Of a DNA stretch of 64,000 bases, positions 41,219 through 50,002 are shown piece after piece. The notes under the pieces were generated by a model, which saw only the letters and a list, made by a program, of their open reading frames with translations, had not been told where the DNA came from and did not search any database. Position numbers and translations under genes: made by a program. The stretch is taken from contig CAWJCP010000001.1 in assembly GCA_963841445.1 (NCBI GenBank), forward strand, positions 186,001 to 250,000, read 5' to 3'. How positions within the stretch are numbered: position 1 is the first letter of the stretch; the number at the start of each line of letters is the position of its first letter. Source of the stretch: Mayfieldus sp963841445 (lineage in GTDB: Bacteria > Actinomycetota > Thermoleophilia > Solirubrobacterales > 70-9).

Positions 41219-42502
41219 ATGAACCGACACCTAAACGTCTTCATGCCGTACTCAGCGCCAGCCGGCTACGAGGATCAGCTCACGCGGGCGGCAATGATCA
41301 TCGTTCGGCTCGTACCAGCCGCCAGGGAGGCGTTGCTGGAGCTCGTCGGTGCGCAAGGCCTTGCGCGCATGTCGAGTCGGGGGGAAGTCGACATGCAGAC
41401 TCGCCACGTCCTCGCAGAACGCGGCGGCAACGGCGAAGAAGGCGAGCTTGGAACGCTGATCAGCGTCTTTCTCACGCCGGACGAGGATGCGCAGCAAGAC
41501 GACGAATCGAAGGTGATGGACACGCCGCGTGGGCAGCGGCTCGACGGTGTGCTCCGGTTCGAGCCTGAGCTTGTAGTCGTGATTGAGAGCAAGGTCTGGG
41601 AGGGCGCTGAGGACTGGCAGGCCGCGACCTTGGACTACGGGGGCGCACTCCCGATCGAGTCGCGGAAGCTACGCGTCAGGTGGCAGGACCTGCTGGAGTC
41701 ATGGCGGCGACTGAGCCACCATGGGCTGCTCGGCCCCGCCGAGGACCTGCTCATTCAAGACCTGTTCGACTTCGCCGAACAGCACTTCGGACAGGTCCTC
41801 CCGTTCGCCTCCTTGCGCATGGCCGGCTCCGATCCCGACCGCCGCGGTCGACGGCTGCGAGCGGTGCTGCAGAAGGCCACTCGAATCCGCCCCGAGGACC
41901 GAAGCGGCCATGTCCGGCTCGACGAACACCTGGGAACGAGCGCGATCCAGCGTGTAGCGCTCGATGAGCGCGACGGCGAGATCGTTCTCAGCGTCTGGCC
42001 CGGCGAGCTAAAGCCGCAAGCGACATACCTCTACAGCAATGGCCGCGCAGACCGGCTTGCCAGCCTTGACCATGAATCCGAATGGACCGTTCGCCCCAGC
42101 CCGCACCTCGCCTTCTTTACGTCGAATTGGCGGCAGCGCCTCTACATGCACTGTGATCTTTCAATCGGCGAGTACGTCCGCCGATGGGGTGGCGAGGATC
42201 GCGAGTACATCGGCCGCTGGCAGCCGGAAGCCGTCAGGACGGAGCTGTGGCCGTGGCTGATCGACAGAGGCTATGCGGACCCCGGCCAGGACGACATTGA
42301 TTGGTTCCTGGGCGTTCTCGGCACTCGCGGTGCGGACCTGCGGCCAGGGATGGCGGTCTTGCGGGCGTGGCCCTTCGACGAAGCGGAGGAGCTCGACGAC
42401 CGAGGGGAATTCGCCGAGGCGGTACGGGATGCGCTCGGCCTTGTACTTGGGCTAGCGGATGAGCCGTCGCTATCTGAAGCGTCCACCCCGGAAGACGCTT
42501 GA
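41219..42502 (+). CDS. PD-(D/E)XK nuclease-like protein
   Basis: 427 residues. The N-terminal domain has PAGYEDQLTRAAMIIVRLVP (Glu in the first helix), then GQRLDGVLRFEPELVVVIESK, giving D109 and E123-x-K125 in the order expected for a PD-(D/E)XK fold. The C-terminal 250 residues (FFTSNWRQRLYMHCDLSIGE, YIGRWQPEAVRTELWPWLID) match nothing I can name. It is probably a DNA-acting enzyme of the restriction-endonuclease superfamily. It faces a GIY-YIG nuclease gene across a short divergent promoter region. Confidence 0.6.
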   Translation: MNRHLNVFMPYSAPAGYEDQLTRAAMIIVRLVPAAREALLELVGAQGLARMSSRGEVDMQTRHVLAERGGNGEEGELGTLISVFLTPDEDAQQDDESKVMDTPRGQRLDGVLRFEPELVVVIESKVWEGAEDWQAATLDYGGALPIESRKLRVRWQDLLESWRRLSHHGLLGPAEDLLIQDLFDFAEQHFGQVLPFASLRMAGSDPDRRGRRLRAVLQKATRIRPEDRSGHVRLDEHLGTSAIQRVALDERDGEIVLSVWPGELKPQATYLYSNGRADRLASLDHESEWTVRPSPHLAFFTSNWRQRLYMHCDLSIGEYVRRWGGEDREYIGRWQPEAVRTELWPWLIDRGYADPGQDDIDWFLGVLGTRGADLRPGMAVLRAWPFDEAEELDDRGEFAEAVRDALGLVLGLADEPSLSEASTPEDA

Positions 42503-42604
42503 CGAGTTGGGCTCCCCCGCGGCGCTGGGAGTGCTGGTTCTCGCGCGAAGCAGGAGTGCCGCTTGGAGAGAGGTGATCCGACTCGGATATGCGAGGATCC
42601 CGCT

Positions 42605-42991
42605 GTGGCCGCTCCCGAAGACGTCATACGGCGCTACATGGACGCCACCTCAGCAGCGGATGGAGACGCATCGGCAGCTTTGACAGCCGATGATGCTGTG
42701 ATCGAACTTCCCGACGGTGGGACTCTCAGAGGCAAGGAAGGCGCACGCCAGTTTGCGGCCAAGCATGCGGAGACTGACGGAAAGAAGCAGACGGTCACAC
42801 TGACCTCGCTTGAAACTCGCCCAGGAAACCGGTTCGTCGCGACGCTTGAGATGACCAACCGCGAGGTCGCAACCGATGAGCTTCTCTACTCGATGGACGT
42901 TGGAGGCGTATTCGAGGTGCGCGACGGGCTCATCATGCGCAACCAAGTCTTTCCTTCGCCCGACGAGGCCGGCGCCGCGGCATCCGACTGA
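42605..42991 (+). CDS. SnoaL/NTF2-like protein
   Basis: 128 residues from GTG 42,605 (MAAPEDVIRRYMDATSAADG); the longer frame back to 42,563 has no family character. The rest is typical: DDAVIELPDGGTLRGKEGAR, ETRPGNRFVATLEMTNREVA and GGVFEVRDGLIMRNQVFPSP. It is the only plus-strand member in the right-hand element and lacks the array termini. A GCGCGAAG mini-hairpin lies on each side (about 42,528-42,560 and 43,019-43,047). Confidence 0.78.
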   Translation: MAAPEDVIRRYMDATSAADGDASAALTADDAVIELPDGGTLRGKEGARQFAAKHAETDGKKQTVTLTSLETRPGNRFVATLEMTNREVATDELLYSMDVGGVFEVRDGLIMRNQVFPSPDEAGAAASD

Positions 42992-43107
42992 ACGTCGTTG
43001 TCGCTGGCTCGAACCTCGGTGCTGCTTCTCGCGCGTTGGAGCAGTGAGCAGACGCGGTTCTTACGCTGCCCCTCCACATGGGAAGCGGCACCTCGTGGGG
43101 CCGCGCC

Positions 43108-43503
43108 CTAGTCCGAAAGCCCGACGTCCTCGAGGGCTTGACGCCACTCGCCGTAATCCTTGACGTGGGTGCAAAGCCCGTCTCGGAAGGTGGACACGAA
43201 CGCCACTGGACCTTCCTGCTCCATCCTGCTCCCTCTTCCGATGGTGCGGAGCGTTCCCAGCCCCAGCACCCGGTCTCCCAGGTCCCGCACGTCCGGGCAG
43301 TGAACCTCGAACTTCTCGAACGACTCTTCGAAGTCGGCGAAGAACTGCCTTAGGCCATCGTGCCCTGAGCGCTCGCCCTCCAGCTCGGCGTCTCGCAGCT
43401 CGAGGACGGCGTCCGGGTGGAAGTACCCCAACCAACGCTCGACGTCGCCCCGATTGAAGGCCGCGGTGGTCTCAAGAAACCGGTCGACGTTCTCCTGCGA
43501 CAT
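43108..43503 (-). CDS. SnoaL/NTF2-like protein (array member)
   Basis: 131 residues: MSQENVDRFLETTAAFNRGD, YFHPDAVLELRDAELEGERS, HDGLRQFFADFEESFEKFEV and the end RQALEDVGLSD. It is a complete NTF2-like fold. It is third and last in the 43,108-44,286 unit and begins three bases after the stop of the gene before, through the TAG-GCG-ATG seam. The seam's upstream GGAA replaces the usual GGAG. Confidence 0.88.
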   Translation of the reverse strand: MSQENVDRFLETTAAFNRGDVERWLGYFHPDAVLELRDAELEGERSGHDGLRQFFADFEESFEKFEVHCPDVRDLGDRVLGLGTLRTIGRGSRMEQEGPVAFVSTFRDGLCTHVKDYGEWRQALEDVGLSD

Positions 43504-43506
43504 CGC

Positions 43507-43887
43507 CTATTCCGCCAACCCGGCGGCTTCGAGAGCCTCGGAATGACTGGCGAAATCGCGGACCCTGATGGCCCTGCCGTCGCGATATGTCACCAGCTGG
43601 GCGAGCTCACCCGTGAAGCTCAACCCGGTTGTGTGTCCCGAGCTCTTCATCTCCCCCAAGGCGAGCACGGATTCCCCGAGGTCACGGATGTCGCCGAACC
43701 GAACGGTGATTTGCATGTCGCCCTTGAAGCTCTCCCAGGCCTGCCGGACTCCGGCAGGCCCGCGATAGACCTCCATGAGCGCGAACCATTCGACCTCGGG
43801 GTCGTACTGCTCGATGAACGCGTCGAAGTCGTCGCCGTTCCAGGCCACGACGCCCCGCTTGAAGATCTCGATGTTCTCCTGCGACAT
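43507..43887 (-). CDS. SnoaL/NTF2-like protein (array member)
   Basis: 126 residues: MSQENIEIFKRGVVAWNGDD, EQYDPEVEWFALMEVYRG, RQAWESFKGDMQITVRFGDI and the end SEALEAAGLAE. It is a complete fold, middle gene of its unit, with three-base junctions on both sides. About 165 bases of it are present almost unchanged as a broken fragment at 22.6 kb, so this cassette has recently donated or received DNA within the island. Confidence 0.88.
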   Translation of the reverse strand: MSQENIEIFKRGVVAWNGDDFDAFIEQYDPEVEWFALMEVYRGPAGVRQAWESFKGDMQITVRFGDIRDLGESVLALGEMKSSGHTTGLSFTGELAQLVTYRDGRAIRVRDFASHSEALEAAGLAE

Positions 43888-43890
43888 CGC

Positions 43891-44286
43891 CTACTCCGAC
43901 AGCCCAGCGGCTTCGAGGGCTTCTGCGTGGCTGAACCAGTCGCTGCCCGACAAGTAAAGACCGTCCCGGCAGCGCAGGACTAGTCCGTACTGCGTATCGA
44001 CTGGGACGCCCCCCTTGGATCGACCCCGCAAACGGCCGAGTCCTACGACCATGTCGCCCGCTTCGCGGACCTCTTCGATGCTCGTCACCAGTTCGTCGTA
44101 GACGACGTAGACGTCGGTCCAGAACCTCCTGATCCCCTCGCGGCCCCGATATGCACCGCCCTCCACTCGCGTAGCGCCCGAGTACCACTCAATCTCTGGG
44201 TCAAAAAGTTCGAGATATCCGTCGAGATCGCGCCGGTTCCATGCCGCGACACCCTGATGGAGCAACTCCACGTTCTCCTCCGACAT
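43891..44286 (-). CDS. SnoaL/NTF2-like protein (array leader)
   Basis: 131 residues from ATG 44,286 (MSEENVELLHQGVAAWNRRD). Further blocks are LFDPEIEWYSGATRVEGGAY, REGIRRFWTDVYVVYDELVT and EALEAAGLSE at the end. The open frame extends well upstream, but the array-type start and the GATACT box ending 9 bases before it fix this ATG. It leads a three-gene unit. Confidence 0.88.
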   Translation of the reverse strand: MSEENVELLHQGVAAWNRRDLDGYLELFDPEIEWYSGATRVEGGAYRGREGIRRFWTDVYVVYDELVTSIEEVREAGDMVVGLGRLRGRSKGGVPVDTQYGLVLRCRDGLYLSGSDWFSHAEALEAAGLSE

Positions 44287-44295
44287 CGCCCAGGC

Positions 44296-44301
44296 AGTAT
44301 C
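44296..44301 (-). promoter_or_regulatory. GATACT -10 box of the 43-44 kb SnoaL unit
   Basis: Minus-strand GATACTGC box, 9 bases before ATG 44,286, in the same place as in the four other units. The -35 is weak in this copy. Confidence 0.6.
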
Positions 44302-44386
44302 CGCGATCCACCAGGGGTCCCGCTTATCGCGCTTAGGAGGCGCGGCAGCGCGGAGCTGCTCCGCTACCCCTGATCGCCCAAAGCGC

Positions 44387-44785
44387 CTACTCCGACAGCC
44401 CCGCGGCTTCGAGGGCCTCCTGCCGCTCCTGGTAGAAGCAGACGTAGGCGATGGCCCCATCGCGGATCGTCCAAACGAAAGCCGTCCGAGTTCGCACTTC
44501 GATCCCGTCGCGACCCCGATAGTAGCCCGTGACCGATGCCACGACGTCCTCGCCCGCATCGATCAACTCGTCGAGCTCAATCCGAAAGGACTCCCACGGC
44601 CCGAAGAAATCCTCAAAGGCCTGCCGAATCTGATCGAGTCCTTTGTAGGTGCCATGCACGGGACCAAACGCCCGCGAATTGTCGAACTCGCAGTCGGGGG
44701 CCGCGTACTTGAGCGAGGCGTCTATGTCCCCACGGTTGACCGCCTCCCACGCCTTGCGCACGATCTCGACGTTCTCCTGCGACAT
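44387..44785 (-). CDS. SnoaL/NTF2-like protein (array member)
   Basis: 132 residues: MSQENVEIVRKAWEAVNRGD, YAAPDCEFDNSRAFGPVHGT, IRQAFEDFFGPWESFRIELD and the end QEALEAAGLSE. It is the closest of the set to the widespread actinobacterial SnoaL-like style. Second gene of the 44,387-45,190 unit, starting three bases after the preceding stop. About 100 bases with a new promoter separate it from the next unit. Confidence 0.9.
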   Translation of the reverse strand: MSQENVEIVRKAWEAVNRGDIDASLKYAAPDCEFDNSRAFGPVHGTYKGLDQIRQAFEDFFGPWESFRIELDELIDAGEDVVASVTGYYRGRDGIEVRTRTAFVWTIRDGAIAYVCFYQERQEALEAAGLSE

Positions 44786-44788
44786 CGC

Positions 44789-45190
44789 CTACTCCGACAA
44801 CCCGGCGGCTTCGAGGGCCTCGTCCCTGGTCCAGAAGACCTGACGCCTCGCGATCAGGCCATCCGCGAGCCAGAAGACCGCCCAACTCGGTTGCTCCACC
44901 GGCAAGCCGCTCCCCCTACCGCGCCCGATCTGGGTATATCCGATGAGGACCCCGTCATTGCTCAGGGCCGTTATGTCGTCGATCTCGAGGTGGCCTTCCT
45001 CAAAGACTTCGAGGAGCAGCTCCCTCCACTCTCGCGCCTCCGCCCGCCCGCGGTAGACGTCTCTAAACCCAGGGAGGGGCAGGGACTCCCATACGACCTC
45101 TGGGCTGAGGAAACGCAACCAGGCATCCGTGTCACCCCGATTGACAGCATCAATCGATTTCCGCACGATCTCGACGTTCTCCCGCGACAT
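44789..45190 (-). CDS. SnoaL/NTF2-like protein (array leader)
   Basis: 133 residues: MSRENVEIVRKSIDAVNRGD, FLSPEVVWESLPLPGFRDVY, REWRELLLEVFEEGHLEIDD and the end DEALEAAGLSE. It is a complete NTF2-like fold of unknown ligand, first of a two-gene unit behind a TAGAAA-16-GATACT promoter. Confidence 0.9.
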   Translation of the reverse strand: MSRENVEIVRKSIDAVNRGDTDAWLRFLSPEVVWESLPLPGFRDVYRGRAEAREWRELLLEVFEEGHLEIDDITALSNDGVLIGYTQIGRGRGSGLPVEQPSWAVFWLADGLIARRQVFWTRDEALEAAGLSE

Positions 45191-45199
45191 CGCCTACGC

Positions 45200-45227
45200 A
45201 GTATCTCGCCAACGGTGCTGCTTTCTA
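45200..45227 (-). promoter_or_regulatory. Leaderless-type promoter of the 44-45 kb SnoaL unit
   Basis: Minus strand: -35 TAGAAA (45,227-45,222), 16 bases, -10 GATACT (45,205-45,200), 9 bases, ATG 45,190. It overlaps an imperfect hairpin GGTGCT...AGCACC at 45,214-45,241. Confidence 0.65.
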
Positions 45228-45346
45228 TGCGAAGGAGCACCGAGCCGGTCAGCACTCCGGACGCCTCCTTTCACGTGAGGCTGTCGCACAAACCGCTGCT
45301 TTTCGGCCAGCGCTCAGCTCGGTTCGGTGTTAGGTCCTCGGAGCCC

Positions 45347-45745
45347 TCAGTCCCAGTAGTCGACCTGGTCGTCGAGGCGGAACCAGGCAGCCAGCTCCTC
45401 CTCGTCGCCGCGGGAGCCGGGGGGCCGGCTGATCATGCCGACCCTCCCCTCGTCCGGATAGGCCATGACGTCGGGGGCGTTCATCGTGCTGAGCACTAGG
45501 TAACGAACCGGTTCGTCCGTCTCATTGAAGAGCTGGTGCGCCCCACGCGGTCCGACGGGAAACACGGTGACCTCGCCCTCCTCGAGGCGGCGCTCGCCGT
45601 CGGGAGTGCGCAACGTGGGGTGTCCCGAGAGCACGATCAAGAGCTCCTCGTTCGCGTACTGGAGGTGATACGTGGAGAGCTCGCGCGGGGCGCCCGGCGC
45701 GAGCTCATAGAGGCTGATACCGAGCTTCTCAGTGCCGCGCGCCAT
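45347..45745 (-). CDS. Cupin-domain protein, native N-terminus frameshifted
   Basis: The intact frame gives 132 residues of a single cupin barrel: LSTYHLQYANEELLIVLSGH, TVFPVGPRGAHQLFNETDEP and VRYLVLSTMNAPDVMAYPDE. Upstream, ATG 45,816 reads MDANIFTSEFDDDFRGLAKR in a frame one base off; joined to this one it gives a normal N-terminus for the family. So the gene is probably 45,347-45,816 with a one-base indel near 45,748. Function is unknown: a metal- or sugar-binding small protein, common next to SnoaL-like genes. Confidence 0.75.
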   Translation of the reverse strand: MARGTEKLGISLYELAPGAPRELSTYHLQYANEELLIVLSGHPTLRTPDGERRLEEGEVTVFPVGPRGAHQLFNETDEPVRYLVLSTMNAPDVMAYPDEGRVGMISRPPGSRGDEEELAAWFRLDDQVDYWD

Positions 45746-45897
45746 CCGAGCCTTGCCCGCTTGGCCAAGCCGCGGAAATCGTCATCGAACTCGCTGGTGA
45801 AGATATTGGCGTCCATACCTGCATCCTTTCGCTTTCGCCTTTCCCACTGCGTGGAACCGCCGTTCAGGCGCTCATCGGGGATAGCGCGTTGAGACGC

Positions 45898-47371
45898 AAA
45901 ACGGGTGCTTTTCGGTCCGTTTGCAGGGAGAAAATGGCCTATGCCACAGAACTTCCTCACATCTGACCGTGATCAACCGCTGCTGCTCGCACCCGATCTG
46001 CGCGACTGGCTAGACGAGGACCACCTCGCCTGGTTCGTGATCGAGGCGATCGACGAGCTCGATCTTGAGCCCTTCTATTGCGCCTACCGCGCCGACGGCC
46101 ACGGTGCCGCCGCCCACGAGCCGAAGATGATGGTGACGCTGCTCGCCTACGCCTACTGCGTCGGCGAGCGCAGCTCGCGAGGGATCGAGCGCCGCTGCCG
46201 CGAGGACGTCGCCTTCCGGGTGATCTGCGCCAACCAGATCCCCGACCACGCCACGATCGCCCGCTTCCGGGTCCGCCACCAGGAAGCGCTCGCCGACCTC
46301 TTTAGCGGCGTGCTGGGCCTCTGCGCCGAAGCCGGGCTCGTCGAGGTGGGCGTGCTTGCCGTCGACGGCTCAAAGTTCGCCGCCGCGGCCTCAGATTCGG
46401 CGATTCGCACCTACGAGGAGCTGGCCACAGAGATCCTGGCCGAGGCGGCGCAGATTGACGCCGCCGAGGACCAGCTCTGCGGCACCGCGCGCGGCGACGA
46501 GCTGCCCGAGCACCTCGCCACCAGGCAGGGAAGGCAGGGCTGGCTGAGGCAGGCAAAGCGCCGGCTCGACGCCCAACGAGCCGCGGAGAAGCAGCCGATC
46601 CCGCGTGATCGCGCCGAGCGCCTTGAGCTCAGCCACGACCGCCTGGTCGAGGATTGGCGCGCGCAGCTCCAGGGAAACCGTGCCTATGAGGCCCATCGCG
46701 AGCGCCTGGTGCGCGAGCGTGGCAAGCAGTCGATGGGCCCAGGACCGGGCCCATACACCCCGCCGGCAAAGCCCGAGGGCAAGATCAACACCACCGACCC
46801 CGACGCGCGGCGGATGAAGTTCGGGCGCAACTTCATCCCCGCCTACAACGCCCAGGCCGTGACCACCGAGGGCCAGGTGATCGTCGCCGCCGAGATCACC
46901 ACCGAGGGCGGTGACTTCGAGCAGCTCGAGCCAATGGTGAAAGCGGCCGAGCGCGAGCTTGAGAGGGCGAAGGTGAAGGAGCGCCCGGAGGTGGTGCTGG
47001 CGGACGCCGGCTACTGGTCAAACGACCACATCGACTCGCTCAGGGAGCGTGGGATGACCCCGATCGTCGCCCCCGACACCACTCGCGGCCGACCGCGCAG
47101 GACGCGCCTCGGCGGTCCCTATGACTTCATGCGAAGGGTGCTCGATACCGAGCGGGGAGGCGCGCTCTACTCGAAGCGAATGCCGATGGTCGAGCCGGTC
47201 TTCGCCCAGATCAAGGCCAACCGCGGGATCAGGGGCCTCAAGCGAAGAGGCCGGGCCGCGGCGTTATCGGAATGGCGCCTGATCGCGGCCACTCACAACC
47301 TCCTAAAGCTCCACCGGCACAACCTGGCGGCAACAACGGTCTGATTCGGGGCCGAAAGCCCCTGCCGTTTT
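45898..47371 (+). mobile_element. IS1182-family insertion sequence
   Basis: One transposase gene with candidate imperfect terminal inverted repeats: AAAACGG..GCTTTTCGG (45,898-45,915) and the reverse-complement pattern AAAACGG.....GCTTTCGG (47,371-47,352). No target duplication could be confirmed. It lies between the cupin gene and the right-hand tRNA-Asp arm of the island. Confidence 0.6.
45941..47344 (+). CDS. IS1182-family transposase (DDE)
   Basis: 467 residues from ATG 45,941 (MPQNFLTSDRDQPLLLAPDL), a typical opening for the family. GIERRCREDVAFRVI and DHATIARFR precede the catalytic domain. The first Asp is in LAVDGSKFAA (D142), the second in VLADAGYWSND and the Glu in MVEPVFAQIKANRG. 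It is full length and has no visible defect, so it could be active. A cut-and-paste mechanism follows from the family. Confidence 0.92.
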   Translation: MPQNFLTSDRDQPLLLAPDLRDWLDEDHLAWFVIEAIDELDLEPFYCAYRADGHGAAAHEPKMMVTLLAYAYCVGERSSRGIERRCREDVAFRVICANQIPDHATIARFRVRHQEALADLFSGVLGLCAEAGLVEVGVLAVDGSKFAAAASDSAIRTYEELATEILAEAAQIDAAEDQLCGTARGDELPEHLATRQGRQGWLRQAKRRLDAQRAAEKQPIPRDRAERLELSHDRLVEDWRAQLQGNRAYEAHRERLVRERGKQSMGPGPGPYTPPAKPEGKINTTDPDARRMKFGRNFIPAYNAQAVTTEGQVIVAAEITTEGGDFEQLEPMVKAAERELERAKVKERPEVVLADAGYWSNDHIDSLRERGMTPIVAPDTTRGRPRRTRLGGPYDFMRRVLDTERGGALYSKRMPMVEPVFAQIKANRGIRGLKRRGRAAALSEWRLIAATHNLLKLHRHNLAATTV

Positions 47372-47429
47372 CCTATCGCGCTCTTTATCCGCCCGAAGGC
47401 CCGTTTCGGCCGGCTTTACGCGACAGCCT

Positions 47430-47558
47430 CGCGTGAAAGGGGGCGTCTTCGCAGCGCGCTCACCTGGCCGCCACAGTGGCTGAGTGGAGCGGAACACGGC
47501 CAAGGTTGGGCACGAGGCCGGTCGAGCTGAGGACGTTTGGGCCACTATTGGGCCAGAA
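47430..47558 (+). repeat. Dispersed island repeat, copy H (continues into the tRNA-Asp arm)
   Basis: Full 5' and core parts, then the arm GGCGCGCCGGGCCGAGAGGA shared with copy F, running up to the intact tRNA-Asp. It marks the chromosomal (tRNA) end of the composite island. Confidence 0.8.
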
Positions 47559-47700
47559 GGCGCGCCGGGCCGAGAGGACGATCTCCGCCGAAACTGCACA
47601 TTCTGCAGGGGGACCGGCGAACGGCGAACTGACGGACTCGAAAATCCCCGGCCTCCGGCGTGCGAGGACCCGGCCTTCCGCGATTCGTAGAAGTGCCCGC

Positions 47701-47722
47701 ATTTGGCTCTACAGAGCCAAAT
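47701..47722 (-). terminator. Hairpin downstream of tRNA-Asp
   Basis: Perfect 10-bp inverted repeat (ATTTGGCTCT / AGAGCCAAAT, two-base centre) six bases past the tRNA 3' end on the minus strand. It is probably the tRNA terminator, and is carried along, partly decayed, with both tRNA-Asp fragments. Confidence 0.6.
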
Positions 47723-47728
47723 CTGAAA

Positions 47729-47802
<74 letters not shown>

Positions 47803-47978
47803 GAGGGCTGCGAACGGCCGAGGCTTCCGGCGTCCGCGGGTCGATTATCGCAGCGACGGTCAAACGCGCGGCGCCCGGTTCGGTGCTCTCCTCCGACGGG
47901 CGCTTCGCTGCGGGCCTCCGACTGGCGCATTGGTTCCGCATAGCGGAACTTTCGCGCCAGGCGACTAGTCTGCTCGCC

Positions 47979-48812
47979 GTGAGGCTGGTCAGCTACCGAT
48001 CGCCGGACGGTGCCCGAGCCGGCGTCTTGCGCGAGGAGGACGTCTTCGACGCTTGGTCAGCCCTCGGCGAGCCCGATCGCGCCAGTCTCCGAGAACTGAT
48101 CGGCGCCGGGCGGCTTGGGGATCTCGAGACCGCCGAGCTCGAAGAGCCGGTTGAGGATGCGGAGCTGCTGGCGCCGATCCAGGACCCGGAGAAGATCGTC
48201 TGCATCGGGCTCAACTACCGCTCCCATGCCGAGGAGGCAGGGATCGAGCTTCCGAGCAGCCCGACCTTCTTCGCCAAGTTCCGCAACGCGCTCGCCGCCC
48301 CCGGCGCGACCGTCGCGCTGCCGTCAGGCAGCGAGAAGGTCGACTTCGAGGCCGAGGTCGCCTTCGTGATCGGCCGCCAGGCGCAAGGGGTGACGGAGGA
48401 GGAGGCGCTCGATCACCTCGCCGGCTACACGCTGCTCAACGACCTCTCCGCCCGCGACCTGCAGTTCGCGACCCCGCAGTGGATGCCGGGCAAGGTCTTC
48501 GACGGCTCGGCGCCCTGCGGTCCCGCGATCGTGACGCCCGACGAGGCCGGCGCTCCCGACGCGCTCGACATCGCGCTGACCCTGAACGGGGAGCAGATGC
48601 AGTCCGCGACCACGGCCGACCTGATCTTCTCGGTGCCACAGCTGATCGCCCACCTCTCGGCCCTGATGACACTGGTGCCGGGCGACATCGTCTCGACCGG
48701 CACCCCTTCCGGGGTCGGCAGCGTGCGCGAGCCACGCGTCTGGCTGCAACCGGGCGACGAGGTCGAGATCAGCTCGATGACTCTCGGCCGCTTGGTCATT
48801 CGAATCGCCTGA
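47979..48812 (+). CDS. Fumarylacetoacetate-hydrolase-family protein
   Basis: 277 residues from GTG 47,979 (MRLVSYRSPDGARAGVLREE). The FAH fold is plain: CIGLNYRSHAEEAG, PTFFAKFRNALAAPG, VDFEAEVAFVIGRQA, GYTLLNDLSARDLQF and GDIVSTGTPSGVG, which include the metal-binding acidic residues. Members hydrolyse C-C bonds in beta-diketones or decarboxylate aromatic-pathway acids. The substrate is unknown. It is the first chromosomal gene to the right of the island. Confidence 0.9.
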   Translation: MRLVSYRSPDGARAGVLREEDVFDAWSALGEPDRASLRELIGAGRLGDLETAELEEPVEDAELLAPIQDPEKIVCIGLNYRSHAEEAGIELPSSPTFFAKFRNALAAPGATVALPSGSEKVDFEAEVAFVIGRQAQGVTEEEALDHLAGYTLLNDLSARDLQFATPQWMPGKVFDGSAPCGPAIVTPDEAGAPDALDIALTLNGEQMQSATTADLIFSVPQLIAHLSALMTLVPGDIVSTGTPSGVGSVREPRVWLQPGDEVEISSMTLGRLVIRIA

Positions 48813-48856
48813 CCGCGCAGCCCCTCGCGCCCGCCGCCCCGCGGGGCTTGGTCAGC

Positions 48857-50002
48857 TCAGGGGATCAGGCCGGTGACCCAGAAGCGGGTGCTGTGGAGAC
48901 GGTGGTGGCGCCCGTAGCGACGGCTTCGGCGGCGCACCACCGCGGTCACCGAGCGCTGGCCGCAGACCCGGTAGTTCACCGTCTCCTGGGATCCGACGCC
49001 GTCGGAGCGGTCGATCAGATGGCCGCCGGAGTCAAACAGCTTCAGGCTCAGATCGGCGCGGCTCGGTCCATTGATCGTCACCTTCAGGTCGCCGTCGCGC
49101 GGCGTCGCGAAGCGCTTCTTCTTCACCTTCGGGCGCTTGCGCTTCGGAAAGCGGCCGGTGCGCTTGTCGGGCGTCGCACCGGACCACGGATCGAGCGCGT
49201 CGTGCTGGACCGCCGCGTAGCCGTTCGCGTCGGGAGCCGGGAAGTCGGGCCACTCCCAGGGCACCGGGTCGCTGGGGAAGCGATTGTGGGCATAGGACTC
49301 GGCAAACGCCTCGCCGGGATTCTGGAAGTAGTGATTTCCCTCGTCGCCGGGGAAGTAGCGGTTGTCCCTGACCCCTTGGCAGACCCCCGCCCAGCTGGCC
49401 CAGCTCTTCGGGCCCCAATCGATAGCCGGGTTGTCGAACGGGGCGTTGTCGCGGTGGTTGGCGAGATGGTGGCCGTACTCGTGCGCGATCACGTACTCCC
49501 AGGACGCGCCGTCGGGTGCCGGCGCAGTATTGCCGTTGATCACCATCTGGTCGAGGCTCGGGAAGTAACAGGCCTGGGCGCTTGCCGAGCCGCACTCGGC
49601 GGCAACCTCTGGCGGAGGAACGAGCAGGACCGAGAGAAGGTCGATCTCGGCGCGATGCGGCAGCGTCCCGAGAAACGCCGCCACCTGCTCGGGCGTCGCG
49701 TCGCAGGTGACGCCGGTGATGCAATCGCTGCTGATCTCGACGCTGCCTCCAGAGCCGTCGTTGACGGGATAGCGAGCCAGCGAACCGGAGTCGGTCGCGC
49801 GGGCCTGCGCACGGCTGGGCCGCTCGATGACGAGGTCGCGGATCGGCGCGGTCGGCGTCGGGACCGCGAAGGCGGAGTCCTGAAGCTGGCGCCGCTCGCT
49901 GGCGCCGGCCGGGGAGGCAAGCGCCAGCCAAACGGCAAGCGCCAGCAGGCCCGCCGCCCGGCGACACGACGAGGCCGACAGGCCCGCCGCCCAGGACCTC
50001 AA
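48857..50002 (-). CDS. Secreted zinc metallopeptidase-like protein (HEYGHH)
   Basis: 381 residues from TTG 50,002, which overlaps the previous stop (TTGA). A signal peptide (RRAAGLLALAVWLALASPAG) is followed by a proregion and the zinc site YVIAHEYGHHLANH, with a downstream Glu in GEAFAESYAHNRF and several cysteines (SDCITGVTCD, GSASAQACYF). The C-terminal 100 residues are basic and beta-rich (KRPKVKKKRFATPRDGDLKV). It is a paralogue of the 51,390-52,598 gene. It is probably a cell-surface peptidase; substrate unknown. Confidence 0.82.
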   Translation of the reverse strand: MRSWAAGLSASSCRRAAGLLALAVWLALASPAGASERRQLQDSAFAVPTPTAPIRDLVIERPSRAQARATDSGSLARYPVNDGSGGSVEISSDCITGVTCDATPEQVAAFLGTLPHRAEIDLLSVLLVPPPEVAAECGSASAQACYFPSLDQMVINGNTAPAPDGASWEYVIAHEYGHHLANHRDNAPFDNPAIDWGPKSWASWAGVCQGVRDNRYFPGDEGNHYFQNPGEAFAESYAHNRFPSDPVPWEWPDFPAPDANGYAAVQHDALDPWSGATPDKRTGRFPKRKRPKVKKKRFATPRDGDLKVTINGPSRADLSLKLFDSGGHLIDRSDGVGSQETVNYRVCGQRSVTAVVRRRSRRYGRHHRLHSTRFWVTGLIP

